The notes: generated by a model not told the origin, from the letters alone. DNA of 48,470 nucleotides from Enterococcus rivorum (GCF_001742285.1 NZ_MIEK01000021.1:1-48470); one strand, 5' to 3'. Positions 34,963 through 44,775 are shown, numbered from the stretch's first letter. Made by a program: numbers and translations.

Positions 34963-36864
34963 ATGACAAAGCAAAACATTGTCGTTGTCGGTGCTGGTTA
35001 TGCTGGAGTTTCAGCGACCAAATTTTTAGCAAAAAAATTGAAAAAAAATAGTGACGTTGAGATTACATTAATCGATCGTCATTCTTACCACACCATGATG
35101 ACAGAGCTACATGAAGTAGCCGGCGGACGTGTTGAACCTTCAGCGATTCAATACGATTTACAACGTTTGTTCTCACGTAAAAAGAACGTAAATCTTGTAA
35201 CAGACACTGTTACAGGAATCGATAAGGACAACAAAGTCGTTAAAACAGAACAAGGCTCTTATCCTTTTGACCAATTGATTATTGGAATGGGTGGCGAACC
35301 AAATGACTTTGGTACTCCTGGTGTCAAAGAGAACGGATTTACTTTATGGTCATTTGATGACGCATTAAAAATCCGCGAACACATTTTAAAAACTGTTGAA
35401 AAAGCAGCAATTGAACCTGATGCAGAAGTTCGTAAAGCAATGCTAACTTTTGTTGTTTGTGGTTCTGGTTTTACAGGAATCGAAATGATTGGGGAGTTAA
35501 TCGATTGGAAAGATCGTTTAGCCCAAGAATTTAAACTTGATCCTGCAGAATTCACTTTATCTGTTGTTGAAGCAATGCCAACTATCTTAAACATGTTGTC
35601 ACGCAATGATGCAGCAAAAGCTGAACGCTATCTTGAAAAGAAAAATGTTCAGCTACTTAAAAATGCACCGATCGTTGAAGTTGCCGCAGACCACATTACT
35701 TTAAAAGACGGTTCTAAAGTGCCGACTCACACATTAATCTGGACTGCTGGTGTAAAAGCAACCTCTGATGCAGCTGATTTTGGCTTAGAATCTGCTCGCG
35801 GCAATCGTTTAATTGCAAACGAATATATGCAAGCAAAAGGATATGAAGACAAAAACATCTATATTATCGGCGACTTAGTTTACTACGAAGAATTCCCTGA
35901 TACACCAACACCACAAATCGTTCAAGCGGCTGAACAAACAGGTCACACAGCGGCAGCAAACGTGGTGGCATCAATTAATGGTGGCGAAAAACATAAATTC
36001 AAAGGGAATTACCAAGGATTCATGGTTTCTGTTGGCTCTAAATGGGGCGTTGCTAACTTGTTTGATAAAATTCATTTAAGTGGTTTCTTAGCTATCATCA
36101 TGAAACACATTGTTAACTTGAAATACTTCTTTGATATTCGTTCTGGTTATTATATGTTCCAATATATGATGCATGAATTTTTCCATATTAAAGATGATCG
36201 TAATGTCACTAGAGGTCACTCTTCTCGCTATGGTAACGTGCTATGGAGCGTACCGTTGCGTATATTCTACGGTACCGTTTGGCTAGTCGAGTCAATGAAA
36301 AAAATCGTTGGTACTGGTGACTACTTGAAACCAGGAACTTGGTTTGGTGAAGGATCATGGTTTACCGATAAAGTTGCCTTCCCGTTTCCTTGGCTACAAG
36401 AACAAGTAACTACTGGCGCTTCTGCTGCTGAAGGAGCAACTGACACAGCAACTCAAACGGCTCATTTTGGCTTAAGCTATGCATATGGCGAGCAACCGAT
36501 GCAAGTTTTTGAAAAGATGCCTAAATGGTTTGAAAGTGTAATGAAATTTATGATGCCAAATCAAGATGTTGCCTTGTTTATGCAAAAATTCATGACCATT
36601 GTCGAAGTATTGATTGCTCTAGCATTAATCGCTGGTCTATTCACATGGCTATCAAGTGCAGCTACAATTGGACTAACAATTGCTTTCTGCTTATCTGGTA
36701 TGTTCTACTGGGTAAATATCTGGTTCATCTTCGTTGCCTTTGCTTTAATGAACGGTTCTGGACGTGCAGTGGGATTAGACCGCTGGGTTATTCCATGGAT
36801 TCAACGTACCTTAGGTAAATGGTGGTACGGAACCCCTAAAGCTAGATACGGAAGTAAAAACTAA
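34963..36864 (+). CDS. ndh3: Ndh3: EET-linked type II NADH dehydrogenase with membrane tail
   Basis: 633 residues, about 230 longer than a standard Ndh2. The N-terminal two-thirds is a FAD/NADH oxidoreductase: IVVVGAGYAGVSATKFL (FAD), FVVCGSGFTGIEMIGEL (NADH), NIYIIGDLVYYEEFPDTPTPQIVQAAEQTGHTAA (FAD). The C-terminal part has two or three hydrophobic segments (VEVLIALALIAGLFTWL, TIGLTIAFCLSGMFYWVNIWFIFVAFAL) that anchor it in the membrane. This extended form is the EET-specific Ndh3 of Listeria and Enterococcus, reducing demethylmenaquinone. It starts the plus-strand half of the locus with a ggag site and a good promoter. Confidence 0.95.
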   Translation: MTKQNIVVVGAGYAGVSATKFLAKKLKKNSDVEITLIDRHSYHTMMTELHEVAGGRVEPSAIQYDLQRLFSRKKNVNLVTDTVTGIDKDNKVVKTEQGSYPFDQLIIGMGGEPNDFGTPGVKENGFTLWSFDDALKIREHILKTVEKAAIEPDAEVRKAMLTFVVCGSGFTGIEMIGELIDWKDRLAQEFKLDPAEFTLSVVEAMPTILNMLSRNDAAKAERYLEKKNVQLLKNAPIVEVAADHITLKDGSKVPTHTLIWTAGVKATSDAADFGLESARGNRLIANEYMQAKGYEDKNIYIIGDLVYYEEFPDTPTPQIVQAAEQTGHTAAANVVASINGGEKHKFKGNYQGFMVSVGSKWGVANLFDKIHLSGFLAIIMKHIVNLKYFFDIRSGYYMFQYMMHEFFHIKDDRNVTRGHSSRYGNVLWSVPLRIFYGTVWLVESMKKIVGTGDYLKPGTWFGEGSWFTDKVAFPFPWLQEQVTTGASAAEGATDTATQTAHFGLSYAYGEQPMQVFEKMPKWFESVMKFMMPNQDVALFMQKFMTIVEVLIALALIAGLFTWLSSAATIGLTIAFCLSGMFYWVNIWFIFVAFALMNGSGRAVGLDRWVIPWIQRTLGKWWYGTPKARYGSKN

Positions 36865-36910
36865 TCACAACTTGGCTTTTATTGACTAAAAAACAACATT
36901 ATTATAGAAC

Positions 36911-37036
36911 GGTTTGGGACAGAAGTATTTAGCTTTCAACATTTCGGCTTATTCCGAAAAAGCTGCTTCTGTCCTAGCTACTTCTATCTATGAGATTGGA
37001 ACAGAAGTGTTGCTTCTACTCCCACCGTTTATTCGG
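36911..37036 (+). repeat. Dispersed gggacagaag-type repeat, copy 2, between ndh3 and eetA
   Basis: Begins ggtttgggacagaag. A hairpin pairs ggacagaag...agctt (36917 on) with aagctgcttctgtcc (to 36974). A second small pair follows (ggaacagaag with cttctactcc). The tail ccaccgtttattcgg matches copy 1. There is no T tract, so it is not a terminator, and ndh3 and eetA may still be co-transcribed through it. Confidence 0.5.
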
Positions 37037-37071
37037 ACTCATTCAAGAAAACTGCAAAGGAGAGGGAAGAG

Positions 37072-37488
37072 TTGAAACTTAAAGAATTTATCAAAAAAAG
37101 TTACTTGCGTCCCTGGGATGTCATTATTATTGCCCTATTAACGCTCAGTTCTTTCTTGCCCCTTGTAGTTTTTAGTATGCAAAATGTAGAAGCTGTCACG
37201 ACCCAAGCGGTTTTAAAAGTAGACAGTAAAGTGGTAAAAGTTTTTGAACTGAAAAAAGATGACCCCACCTATACATATAAATATGAAGATCCAGATGGTG
37301 ACTATAATTTAATCAAAGTAGAAGGTGACCGGATTTGTATTATAGAAGCAAATTGTGGCGATCTTGCTTGCGTGAGACGCGGATGGATCTCTAAACCAGG
37401 AGAAACTCCTATCGCCTGTCTCCCTCATAATTTGTTTATTACAGTGGAAGCTTCTGATGGGAGTGAGGATGGCAGCTTAATTTATTAA
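37072..37488 (+). CDS. eetA: EetA: NusG domain II-containing membrane protein
   Basis: 138 residues. One N-terminal membrane segment (VIIIALLTLSSFLPLVVFSM) is followed by an extracytoplasmic NusG-domain-II-like fold (VVKVFELKKDD... IEANCGDLACVRRGWISKPGETPIACLPHNLFITVE), with the conserved cysteine pattern CGDLAC...C. In Listeria, EetA and EetB are required to pass electrons from quinone toward FMN groups outside the cell. The exact reaction is not known. The start is a TTG with aggagag about eight bases upstream. The eetB frame begins a few bases after its stop. Confidence 0.9.
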   Translation: MKLKEFIKKSYLRPWDVIIIALLTLSSFLPLVVFSMQNVEAVTTQAVLKVDSKVVKVFELKKDDPTYTYKYEDPDGDYNLIKVEGDRICIIEANCGDLACVRRGWISKPGETPIACLPHNLFITVEASDGSEDGSLIY

Positions 37489-37492
37489 CAAG

Positions 37493-38065
37493 TTGTCGAT
37501 GCGTATGAGTAAATTACAAAGAAATATTTTCATCTCAATGTTGGTTGCCCAAGGTGTTATCATCGGTCTAATTGAAAACATGATTCCTTACCCTTTTGCT
37601 TTTGCTCCAGGAGCTAAATTAGGTTTAGCTAATCTGATTACTATTATTGCTATTTTTACGATGCGCAAAAGAGAAAGCTTTTTCTTGGTTTGTCTTCGCT
37701 TAATTCTTACAACCTTGCTAGGGGGCACAATTTCTACCTTCTTTTACAGCGCAAGTGGTGCGTTACTTAGTTATCTAGGGATGCTATTAGTGAAACGATT
37801 AGGACCAAAACGAGTAAGTATTATCGGGATTAGTGCTACTGGCGGCTTTTTGCATAACGTTGGTCAGCTACTAACAACCTCCTTTTTTGCTCAGTCGTGG
37901 GTGCCGATGCTCTATTTACCTTTTCTTTCAATTATCGGTCTCTTGTCAGGAATTGCTATTGGGATTGCAGCGAATTATCTATTAAAACATGTTCAAACCT
38001 TACGTCGGTTCCAATTAGACTATGAGCAGACCACGAAACATAAATGGAGTCAAATTTTTCAATAA
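37493..38065 (+). CDS. eetB: EetB: Gx transporter / heptaprenyl diphosphate synthase component I-like membrane protein
   Basis: 190 residues with about five membrane segments (GVIIGLIENMIPYPFAFAPGAKLGLANLITIIAIFTM is the family's signature region). Family members resemble S-components of vitamin transporters. In the EET locus EetB works with EetA in the membrane, possibly carrying the quinone or flavin step. The start is uncertain: a TTG (37493) and two ATGs (37499, 37505) are all close, and no strong ribosome binding site is seen, so coupling to eetA translation is likely. Confidence 0.88.
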   Translation: MSMRMSKLQRNIFISMLVAQGVIIGLIENMIPYPFAFAPGAKLGLANLITIIAIFTMRKRESFFLVCLRLILTTLLGGTISTFFYSASGALLSYLGMLLVKRLGPKRVSIIGISATGGFLHNVGQLLTTSFFAQSWVPMLYLPFLSIIGLLSGIAIGIAANYLLKHVQTLRRFQLDYEQTTKHKWSQIFQ

Positions 38066-38097
38066 TTTCTAACATCGAATATCGAAGGAGTCATTTT

Positions 38098-39084
38098 ATG
38101 AACATTCATCCAATGTGGGAGAATTATCCTGAACTAGCAACTGAACTAGCCACCACATTACACTTAATGGAAAAAAGGATTCTCCTAAAAAATAAAGACA
38201 TCGAAACCGCAATTTTATCAATGATTCATTCTGGGGGAAAATTATTACGTCCAGCGTATCAATTATTGTTCTCCCAATTTGGAAAAAATCGCAATGTCGA
38301 AAAAGCTACAGCCTTAGCTGCATCTATTGAAATGCTCCACACAGCAACGTTGATTCATGATGACATTGTTGATGAAGCTGATATTCGTAGAGGATTACCA
38401 ACTATTCGTTCCACTTTTGGTAATAATACCGCCGTTTATGCCGGCGACTACTTATTTGTTTGCTGTTTCAAAATGCTATCCAATTACTCCTCTTCATTAA
38501 AAAGCATTCAGCTAAATTCAAGAAGTATGGAGAAAATTTTAACTGGAGAACTGGGCCAAATGGATAGCCGTTATAATTTGGATATGACAGTAAAAGAATA
38601 TATCGAGAATGTTTCCGGAAAAACAGCAGAACTTTTTGCATTAAGTTGTTTCGTTGGAGCATACGAAAGTGGAACTTCTGAACGATTTGCCAAAAATTGT
38701 GGCGAAATCGGTTCAAATATTGGGATTGCTTTCCAAATTATTGACGACATATTAGACTATACGCAAAGTTCTAAAACACTAGGGAAACCAGTTTTAGAAG
38801 ATGTTCGCCAAGGAATTTACTCTTTGCCGCTGATCTATGCTTTACAAGAAAACCCCAAAGAACTCCATCCTTTATTAGAAAAAAGAGAGAGTTTAACAGA
38901 TGACGATATCGCTGAGATTTATACTCTCGTTCATTCTTCAGGTGGGGTTATAAAAGCACAGAATTTAGCCGCAGATTACACCAACAAAGCATTGAATGCT
39001 ATTGAAAAATTACCGAAAACCAAAGAGAATACGAAACAGATTCTTTTGGATATTACTCAAACGATTTTAACTCGAACAAATTAG
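38098..39084 (+). CDS. dmkB: DmkB: polyprenyl diphosphate synthase of the EET locus
   Basis: 328 residues. It builds the polyprenyl chain that DmkA attaches to the naphthoquinone. Both Asp-rich motifs of trans-prenyltransferases are intact (HDDIVDEADIRRG and FQIIDDILDYTQ), as are GGKLLRPAY and the KTAELFA region. The frame extends to 38044 within eetB, but the ATG at 38098 has aaggag seven bases upstream and gives a normal N-terminus. It is the last gene of the plus-strand EET operon and is followed by a terminator. Confidence 0.92.
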   Translation: MNIHPMWENYPELATELATTLHLMEKRILLKNKDIETAILSMIHSGGKLLRPAYQLLFSQFGKNRNVEKATALAASIEMLHTATLIHDDIVDEADIRRGLPTIRSTFGNNTAVYAGDYLFVCCFKMLSNYSSSLKSIQLNSRSMEKILTGELGQMDSRYNLDMTVKEYIENVSGKTAELFALSCFVGAYESGTSERFAKNCGEIGSNIGIAFQIIDDILDYTQSSKTLGKPVLEDVRQGIYSLPLIYALQENPKELHPLLEKRESLTDDDIAEIYTLVHSSGGVIKAQNLAADYTNKALNAIEKLPKTKENTKQILLDITQTILTRTN

Positions 39085-39103
39085 ACCGGTTTTATGTCAT
39101 TGG

Positions 39104-39143
39104 AAAAACGAGTTGGGGATCATTGATCTCAGCTCGTTTTTTT
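39104..39143 (+). terminator. Terminator of the ndh3-eetAB-dmkB operon
   Basis: The stem pairs aaaacgagttg with cagctcgtttt (one G-U pair) and is followed by seven T. It begins about 20 bases after the dmkB stop. Confidence 0.85.
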
Positions 39144-39362
39144 GTCATCTATAAAAAACAATCCATCAATCATATCTCTTAGAATAGATGAAGCTATTTT
39201 TTTATGATATTTTGACATTCCGCCTAGTAAAATTCTTATCTTAAAAAAATTTTATTGAACAAATGAAAAGGCGCTGTAAACAAAATATCCAATTCGTTTA
39301 GCTTATTCATTTGTTTCAAAAATCATTGTAAATAAAAACGTCAACCCAGTGAGTTCAATTTT

Positions 39363-39842
39363 CTATTTGTCCATTTTTTTTATAGTTAAATACGCTACAC
39401 GAGCATTTTTTGACTCTTCTTTCATCGTTGGATATGATTTTTTTATGTCATTGGCAGTAATAAAAAAGAAAATGATTGCTATAATTTCAATAGGATAGAT
39501 AGTTAAGCCCATTAGTCCTAAATAAATATCTCCAGTTCCACCATTTGAAATTTCAGAAAGCATCAAGACTACAAGTATAAATCCAATTGCTTCTGCAACA
39601 TACATTAATATTGGGGCTACATACTTTCTTTTAGAGACCAGTTTTAATTTACTTACTCCAACATGAGCAATAATCGTAAAGGCAAAGATAATCGTCCCTG
39701 TATTTCTTATATTTATTCCTAAAATAGATAATATGAATAAAGCTATAATAACCACTGGAATTGCAAAATAGTAACCATAGATTTGATAAGGTCTAACCTT
39801 ATTTTTCATTTCTTGTTTTGTAACCTTTAATTTTTCTTTCAT
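39363..39842 (-). CDS. Small four-helix membrane protein, unknown function
   Basis: 159 residues. A charged N-terminus (MKEKLKVTKQEMKNKVRPYQ) is followed by four hydrophobic segments near residues 25-45, 48-65, 78-95 and 105-128, and a charged tail. There are no motifs I recognise. It has aaggagg upstream of the ATG. It stands alone, convergent with dmkB, in a very AT-rich neighbourhood. It could be an accessory gene acquired separately. Confidence 0.6.
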   Translation of the reverse strand: MKEKLKVTKQEMKNKVRPYQIYGYYFAIPVVIIALFILSILGINIRNTGTIIFAFTIIAHVGVSKLKLVSKRKYVAPILMYVAEAIGFILVVLMLSEISNGGTGDIYLGLMGLTIYPIEIIAIIFFFITANDIKKSYPTMKEESKNARVAYLTIKKMDK

Positions 39843-40503
39843 ACTTTAATATCCTCCTTAATTTCCAACTTTCCCATTTAATCATATATGTAATACAATT
39901 GTCAATAACATATGAAATATTTTTCTGGAAATTTTCTACTTAAGTGAATACCAAGCTGAGATTTATTGAGATTTTTTCACTTTCAAATCATTATAACTCC
40001 GGATAATTTCTTTATATTAATTAGAAATACACCAAAAATCAGCTATATATGAGTTATTTTTCTCATTATATACTCTGTTTATCCTTTAAATTCAAAAAAA
40101 AAAATAATCACTCGTATACTTATGATGTCAGTAGCAACACACAAAACAGATTATTATTAGAGGCTTTAATCAGTATATAAACAATAATTACTATGCACGA
40201 TTAAGAATATATAGTTTTTTATCCCTATGTTAACCTCCTCCCTGATAACTCCTATATAACTAATTTTTTTCCAATTTATTTAATTTCACCACGGTGTCAA
40301 CCAACTTCACAGATTTGTGATAAATACGCTGCAAACCACTTTCATTCCCAACGTTTTATTATATTCTACCCATTTTAAGACTTAAATACGAAAAATGGTA
40401 AGCAACATTTCTTTCTACAAGTAAACTTGTTAGATAAGAGTTACCTACCATTTTCATCTAAAGTTATTGCGTTTTCACGACTCACAACTGGTTTTGCATC
40501 TAT
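39843..40503. other. AT-rich gap between the membrane protein and gor, little content
   Basis: About 660 bases with no open frame of note. The only clear structure is the gor terminator (40393-40455). The remainder is extremely AT-rich. An isolated aggaggtt on the minus strand near 40230 is not followed by a start codon. Confidence 0.45.
40393..40455 (-). terminator. Putative terminator of gor
   Basis: Arms aaaatggta and taccatttt lie at the two ends of a ~60-base structure with a long internal loop. On the minus strand the last arm is followed by T-rich sequence. It begins about 50 bases after the gor stop. Confidence 0.5.
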
Positions 40504-41856
40504 TTACCTCATAGTAACAAACTCTTCTGATCCCGTTGGATGAATTGCTACAGTATTGTCAAAATCTTTTTTGGTTGCACCCATTTTTAACGCCACAGCG
40601 AATCCTTGTAGCATTTCATCAACACCAAGTCCAACACCATGTAACCCAACAATCTTCTCTTCTTTTCCTGCACAAACTAATTTCATAACACATTTTGGTC
40701 TGTGTTCACCTAATGCATAGTACATCGGTGTAAAAGTGGATTGGTAGATTTTTGTGTCTGCTTCTCCATATTTAGCCAGCGCTGCCTTTTCTGACAAGCC
40801 AACAGTCGCAACTGGTGGATGCGTAAAGACAACGGTTGGAACTAAATCATAGTCAAGATGTTCATCTGTCTTACCATTAAATAAACGTTCAGATAAACGA
40901 CGGCCCGCTGCAATCGCAACTGGTGTTAAGTCAATTTTACCAATAACATCCCCAACAGCATAAACACCTTCTTGTGTTGTATTTTGGAATTTATCGACTT
41001 TTATATAGCCAGATTCTGTTCGCTCTATGGTTGTATTTTCCAACCCTAGCTTATCTGTATTTGGACGACGACCTGTTCCAAAAACAATAGCATCCGTAGT
41101 AATTTGCTCGCCACTATTGAAGGTTATTCGCAATTCTCCAGAATCAAGCTTTCTAATCACTTTAGGAATCGAATTAGGATGAATACTCATTCCGGCTTGG
41201 CGATAATTTTCCACTACTTTGTCTGAAAGCATTTCATCAAAATCACGCATTGGACGCTCGTTACGAAAAGCCCAATAAGTAGCTGAACCCATACCACAAA
41301 CTGTTCCGGCCAATTCAGCGGCTATATAGCCAGCACCAATAAATACAACTCGCTTAGGCAATTCTTCCAACGCAAAAAAACCATCTGAATCTATCGCATA
41401 TTCTTCCCCAGGAATCCCTAATTTTTTAGGACGCCCTCCTGTTGCAATTAAAATATGTGGCGCTGTATATGTCTCTGTCCCTGCTTTTATTGTATGATTG
41501 TCGACAAACGTTGCATACTCAGACAGAACCTCCACATTATTGCTATCCAACCCTCTTTGATAAGCTGTATGCAAAAAATCAATGTATGCTTGACGGTTGT
41601 GAACTAATTGTTTAAAATCAAAAGATTTCACTTCTACATCAAACCCATAGCCCTTCACATCCGTTTTCATCATTTCCATAAATGAACTTGCCTGCCACAT
41701 CACTTTTTTGGGGACACAGCCTTCATTGACACAAGTTCCTCCGATGGCACTAGCCTCAATTAACAAAACTTTAGCTCCATGCATCCCAGCTCTATTAGCA
41801 GAAGCAATCCCACCACTGCCACCACCTATTACAATATAATCGAATTGTTTTACCAT
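40504..41856 (-). CDS. gor: Glutathione-disulfide reductase
   Basis: 450 residues, family length. It reduces oxidised glutathione with NADPH. The FAD site ([17 protein letters not shown]), redox-active disulfide ([16 protein letters not shown]), NADPH site ([14 protein letters not shown]), second FAD motif ([10 protein letters not shown]) and the catalytic C-terminal His ([12 protein letters not shown]) are intact. Two ATGs lie in tandem at 41859 and 41856; the latter has ggagg seven bases upstream. Oxidative-stress genes dps and msrA are elsewhere in the window, but nothing links gor to them directly. Confidence 0.92.
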   Translation of the reverse strand: MVKQFDYIVIGGGSGGIASANRAGMHGAKVLLIEASAIGGTCVNEGCVPKKVMWQASSFMEMMKTDVKGYGFDVEVKSFDFKQLVHNRQAYIDFLHTAYQRGLDSNNVEVLSEYATFVDNHTIKAGTETYTAPHILIATGGRPKKLGIPGEEYAIDSDGFFALEELPKRVVFIGAGYIAAELAGTVCGMGSATYWAFRNERPMRDFDEMLSDKVVENYRQAGMSIHPNSIPKVIRKLDSGELRITFNSGEQITTDAIVFGTGRRPNTDKLGLENTTIERTESGYIKVDKFQNTTQEGVYAVGDVIGKIDLTPVAIAAGRRLSERLFNGKTDEHLDYDLVPTVVFTHPPVATVGLSEKAALAKYGEADTKIYQSTFTPMYYALGEHRPKCVMKLVCAGKEEKIVGLHGVGLGVDEMLQGFAVALKMGATKKDFDNTVAIHPTGSEEFVTMR

Positions 41857-41975
41857 CATAATTCCTCCAAATTTAAAATGCAAAATAGAAACTGCTCTTA
41901 TACTTATTAGCTACTCTCTTCTCTTTATAACAAAAGTAACTCTATTTAGCAATTCATTCTTCTCCAAAAATAAAA

Positions 41976-42015
41976 AAGGAAAGAAAAATGCTTTTGACCA
42001 AACATTTCTTTCCTT
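41976..42015 (-). terminator. Terminator after the U32 gene pair
   Basis: Arms aaaggaaagaaaaatg and catttctttcctt around a 9-base loop, with A-rich sequence that becomes T-rich on the minus strand. It starts about 15 bases after the stop of the 42029-43270 gene. Confidence 0.65.
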
Positions 42016-42028
42016 AAATCGCTTTAAT

Positions 42029-43270
42029 TTATTTCTTTTTACGAATCATATCTCCAACGGCAACAGGCTGCTCAACAGGCATCGTCAAAATCATCATTGG
42101 ATTCGGCGCTCGATCAATGGATTCACCGTCTTCGTTGTACATTACTTCAACGGTTTGGTCAAAATGATGAAAACCTGGTCCATAAAATTCGATTTCATCG
42201 CCAACACTAAAATGATTTCGCTGGCGAATCGTCGCAACTTTTTCTATCTCATCATAAGCCATTACTTCACCAATAAATTTATATTCTGGAATTTTTCGTC
42301 TAGCACCAAATAACTGTTCTTCCTCTGTTGGTGTATGGTAATAAAAACCGGTAGAAAGTTCTCTTTGGGCTACTTTCCATAACTCATCAATCCATTCTTG
42401 CTTGCACTCATAGTTATCCGGGTCCTCCATATAAGTATCTACTGCTTTTTTATAAACATTCGCTACCGTAGAGACGTAATGAATGGACTTCATGCGACCT
42501 TCAATTTTAAAGCTATCAACACCGTTTTCTATCAACTCTGGAATGTGTTCAATCATGGACATGTCTACCGCACTCATGGAAAACTCTTCTTCCACTTCCC
42601 CTTTATCCGTTAGACTTTTCCGCTCCCCGCCGAAAGGCATATCGTACAACTCGTACTTCCAACGACAAGATTGTGAACAACCGCCTCGATTGGCATCACG
42701 CATTGACATATGATTAGAAAGAGTACATCTACCAGAATAAGAAATACACATTGCTCCATGAATGAAGGCTTCAATTTCAACATCCGTATTTTTACGAATC
42801 GCTGCGACTTCTTCCATCGAAACTTCACGAGCTAAAACAACCCGTTCCAACCCTTCGTTTTTCCAAAATTCTAACGTTTCATAATTAGTAGCGGAGGCTT
42901 GAGTAGATAAATGAATCGGTAATCCTGGTGCTTCCGTTGCGCAAATTTCAATTAAGGCTGGGTCAGAAACAATTACCGCCGAAATTCCTACATCTCTTAA
43001 CTCACGGAAAAATTCCCCCGCGCCTTCTTGATTTCCTTCATGAGTGACCATATTCGCAGCAACATAGACTTTCGCATGATGTTCTTTAGCGAACGCAATC
43101 CCCTCTGCCATTTCTTCATAAGAAAAATTGCCCGCTCTACTACGCAAACCGTAAGCATTCCCGCCGATATAAACAGCGTCTGCCCCATAGTGAATAGCTG
43201 TTTTTAGTTTTTCTAGCGTCCCGGCTGGTGCTAAGACCTCGGGACGCTTTAGTGTTCGTTTATTCGTCAT
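42029..43270 (-). CDS. trhP2: U32-family tRNA hydroxylation protein, long form (TrhP2/YrrO-like)
   Basis: 413 residues. The family was named peptidase U32, but Bacillus YrrN/YrrO (TrhP1/TrhP2) act in forming 5-hydroxyuridine at tRNA position 34, the first step to 5-methoxy/carboxymethoxyuridine. The signature EAFIHGAMCISYSGRCTLSNHMSMRDANRGGCSQSCRWKYE is complete, with the four cysteines expected to hold an iron-sulfur cluster. A C-terminal beta-barrel domain follows (~320-410). It lies 14 bases after the shorter paralogue, so the two form an operon. Confidence 0.85.
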   Translation of the reverse strand: MTNKRTLKRPEVLAPAGTLEKLKTAIHYGADAVYIGGNAYGLRSRAGNFSYEEMAEGIAFAKEHHAKVYVAANMVTHEGNQEGAGEFFRELRDVGISAVIVSDPALIEICATEAPGLPIHLSTQASATNYETLEFWKNEGLERVVLAREVSMEEVAAIRKNTDVEIEAFIHGAMCISYSGRCTLSNHMSMRDANRGGCSQSCRWKYELYDMPFGGERKSLTDKGEVEEEFSMSAVDMSMIEHIPELIENGVDSFKIEGRMKSIHYVSTVANVYKKAVDTYMEDPDNYECKQEWIDELWKVAQRELSTGFYYHTPTEEEQLFGARRKIPEYKFIGEVMAYDEIEKVATIRQRNHFSVGDEIEFYGPGFHHFDQTVEVMYNEDGESIDRAPNPMMILTMPVEQPVAVGDMIRKKK

Positions 43271-43284
43271 TTCATTTGTTCCCC

Positions 43285-44205
43285 TTATTTAATTTCGTCT
43301 GGGTCTAAATTAAAGAACCCGATGTCTAAGCCTCTATTTTCCGGATGCAACAACTGAATTTTTTCAGTCGCTTGTTTTGCTTGCTCATCCGTCCAAGTAC
43401 CATTTTCTATCTGTGTCTTAGCATTTACAAATAATTTTGCTACCTCAACGAAGTTATCCCCAGGTGCATAAATGCCATCTAATTTCCATTTTATATAATT
43501 CGCTTGCTTTAATTTATCTAGCTCTTCCATTAAGTTAACATCATTGTCCGCAAAAATATGGGTTCCATGACTATCCTCATAAATTGAATAGTGGGTTTCT
43601 TCCTTTTTATGCTCTGACAAAAACAATCCTCGCTCTTTGCTGACTGACTCATTATTTTTTGTGTAGCGATAATAATTCTGCAACAACGGTCGTTTTGATT
43701 GATGAATACATGTCGCTCCATAAACCAAGACCTCAGCTGGCACTAACAAATTATCCTTGATTGCTACCATTTCTTCATAAGGAACTTCTCGAGCCAATAC
43801 CGCTCCTACAGCCCCACGTTTCGCCCAAAAATTAATTTGTCTGGAACTCGTAACCAATGTTTCGCCATCATAAATGTAAGGAATAGAGATATTATCTCGT
43901 TGTAGTACAAAAACAACACCGGGATCTCCCACAGTTATGTAATCTACTCCTATCTCATTTAAAAACAGTAAATAATCAGGAATTTTTTCCATTTTTTCAG
44001 GATGCATAATCCCATTTACCGCAACGTTTACTTTTTTACCAACTTGATGAGCCATCTCCGTTATTTGCTGCAACTCTTTTTTAGAAAATGATGTAGGTAA
44101 ACGTAAGCCAAACATCTCTTCTCCAATATATAAAGTATCTACTCCTGCATCTAGCAATTTTTCTGCCTGTTCTATTGATTCCGCAGTCGCTATAAGTTCA
44201 ATCAT
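43285..44205 (-). CDS. trhP1: U32-family protein, short form (TrhP1/YrrN-like)
   Basis: 306 residues with a TIM-barrel-like N-terminal part (IELIATAESIEQAEKLLDAGVDTLYIGEEMFGLRLP). The U32 signature region reads EVLVYGATCIHQSKRPLLQNYY and lacks the cysteine set of the longer partner, as is usual for YrrN-type proteins, which work with the longer paralogue. It begins the operon. A promoter lies 26-55 bases upstream and aaggagg precedes the ATG. Confidence 0.82.
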   Translation of the reverse strand: MIELIATAESIEQAEKLLDAGVDTLYIGEEMFGLRLPTSFSKKELQQITEMAHQVGKKVNVAVNGIMHPEKMEKIPDYLLFLNEIGVDYITVGDPGVVFVLQRDNISIPYIYDGETLVTSSRQINFWAKRGAVGAVLAREVPYEEMVAIKDNLLVPAEVLVYGATCIHQSKRPLLQNYYRYTKNNESVSKERGLFLSEHKKEETHYSIYEDSHGTHIFADNDVNLMEELDKLKQANYIKWKLDGIYAPGDNFVEVAKLFVNAKTQIENGTWTDEQAKQATEKIQLLHPENRGLDIGFFNLDPDEIK

Positions 44206-44231
44206 CTTTTTACCTCCTTGTTAACGACTGT

Positions 44232-44260
44232 ATTATAGTATCACAAATACTACACGTAAA
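44232..44260 (-). promoter_or_regulatory. Promoter of the trhP operon
   Basis: On the minus strand tttacg (44255-44260), 17-base spacer, tataat (44232-44237). About 27 bases upstream of the start codon. Confidence 0.7.
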
Positions 44261-44419
44261 AAACCCTATTTAAAAGCTTTTAACGATTTTCTCGTGAATT
44301 TCTGAGCTATTTTTTAAATCTCTATGTAATAGTAAACATTCTTTGCCTTCAAAACAAATAATAACAATTATTTTAAGAATGAAATACTGAGATTCAAGAT
44401 TTTACAAAAGAAAAAAAAC

Positions 44420-44446
44420 TGACGACTGGTTATTTCCAAGTCGTCA
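44420..44446 (-). terminator. Orphan minus-strand terminator beside the integrase remnant
   Basis: Perfect 8-base stem (tgacgact 44420-44427, agtcgtca 44439-44446) with an 11-base loop, followed on the minus strand by a long T run. No minus-strand gene lies close upstream of it, so it is probably left from deleted DNA. Confidence 0.6.
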
Positions 44447-44467
44447 AGGTAAGCATAAACCGATTAA

Positions 44468-44686
44468 AATCAATATAATTTATCAGTCGTTCAACTGTTA
44501 AATCGAAACGACCTAGGTACTCAAACTGTCCGAAAAATTTTTGGCTATCGTTATTATCGTAACACGAAGGACATTGCGACACTTATGGAAATCTTCAATC
44601 ATGCGTCACAACAGATTACAAAGCGATACATCGGCATTCGTGAGGAAGAAATCATTGAGACACTTAAAAATTTCAAGATAGGATAA
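44468..44686 (+). pseudogene. C-terminal remnant of a tyrosine recombinase (integrase)
   Basis: The frame has no stop from 44468 to TAA at 44684 and no good start. Its last ~55 residues read LGTQTVRKIFGYRYYRNTKD, then an IATLMEIFNHASQQ stretch, then ITKRYIGIREEEIIETLKNF. These match the catalytic C-terminus of phage/transposon-type tyrosine recombinases: Arg in TxRKxFGY, His in FNH and Tyr in RYIG. The usual His of HTMRKTFGY is Gln here. Only about one-sixth of a full integrase is left, so it is non-functional and marks an old insertion that has been lost. Confidence 0.8.
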
Positions 44687-44746
44687 CAAGTTGGGGAGAT
44701 ATTTAACAGACTTTGAAAGTCACTAGTCAGGAAACCTCTATCTAAG

Positions 44747-44775
44747 TTGTACAATGCAAAAAAACATTCTATACT
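44747..44775 (+). promoter_or_regulatory. Promoter of the toxin remnant
   Basis: ttgtac (44747-44752), a 17-base spacer and tatact (44770-44775), both close to consensus. It lies 55 bases upstream of the small ORF at 44830. Confidence 0.7.

Noticed and set aside
36911-36974. Terminator between ndh3 and eetA
   Set aside because: A strong hairpin is present but is not followed by a T tract, and it belongs to a dispersed repeat found elsewhere in the window.
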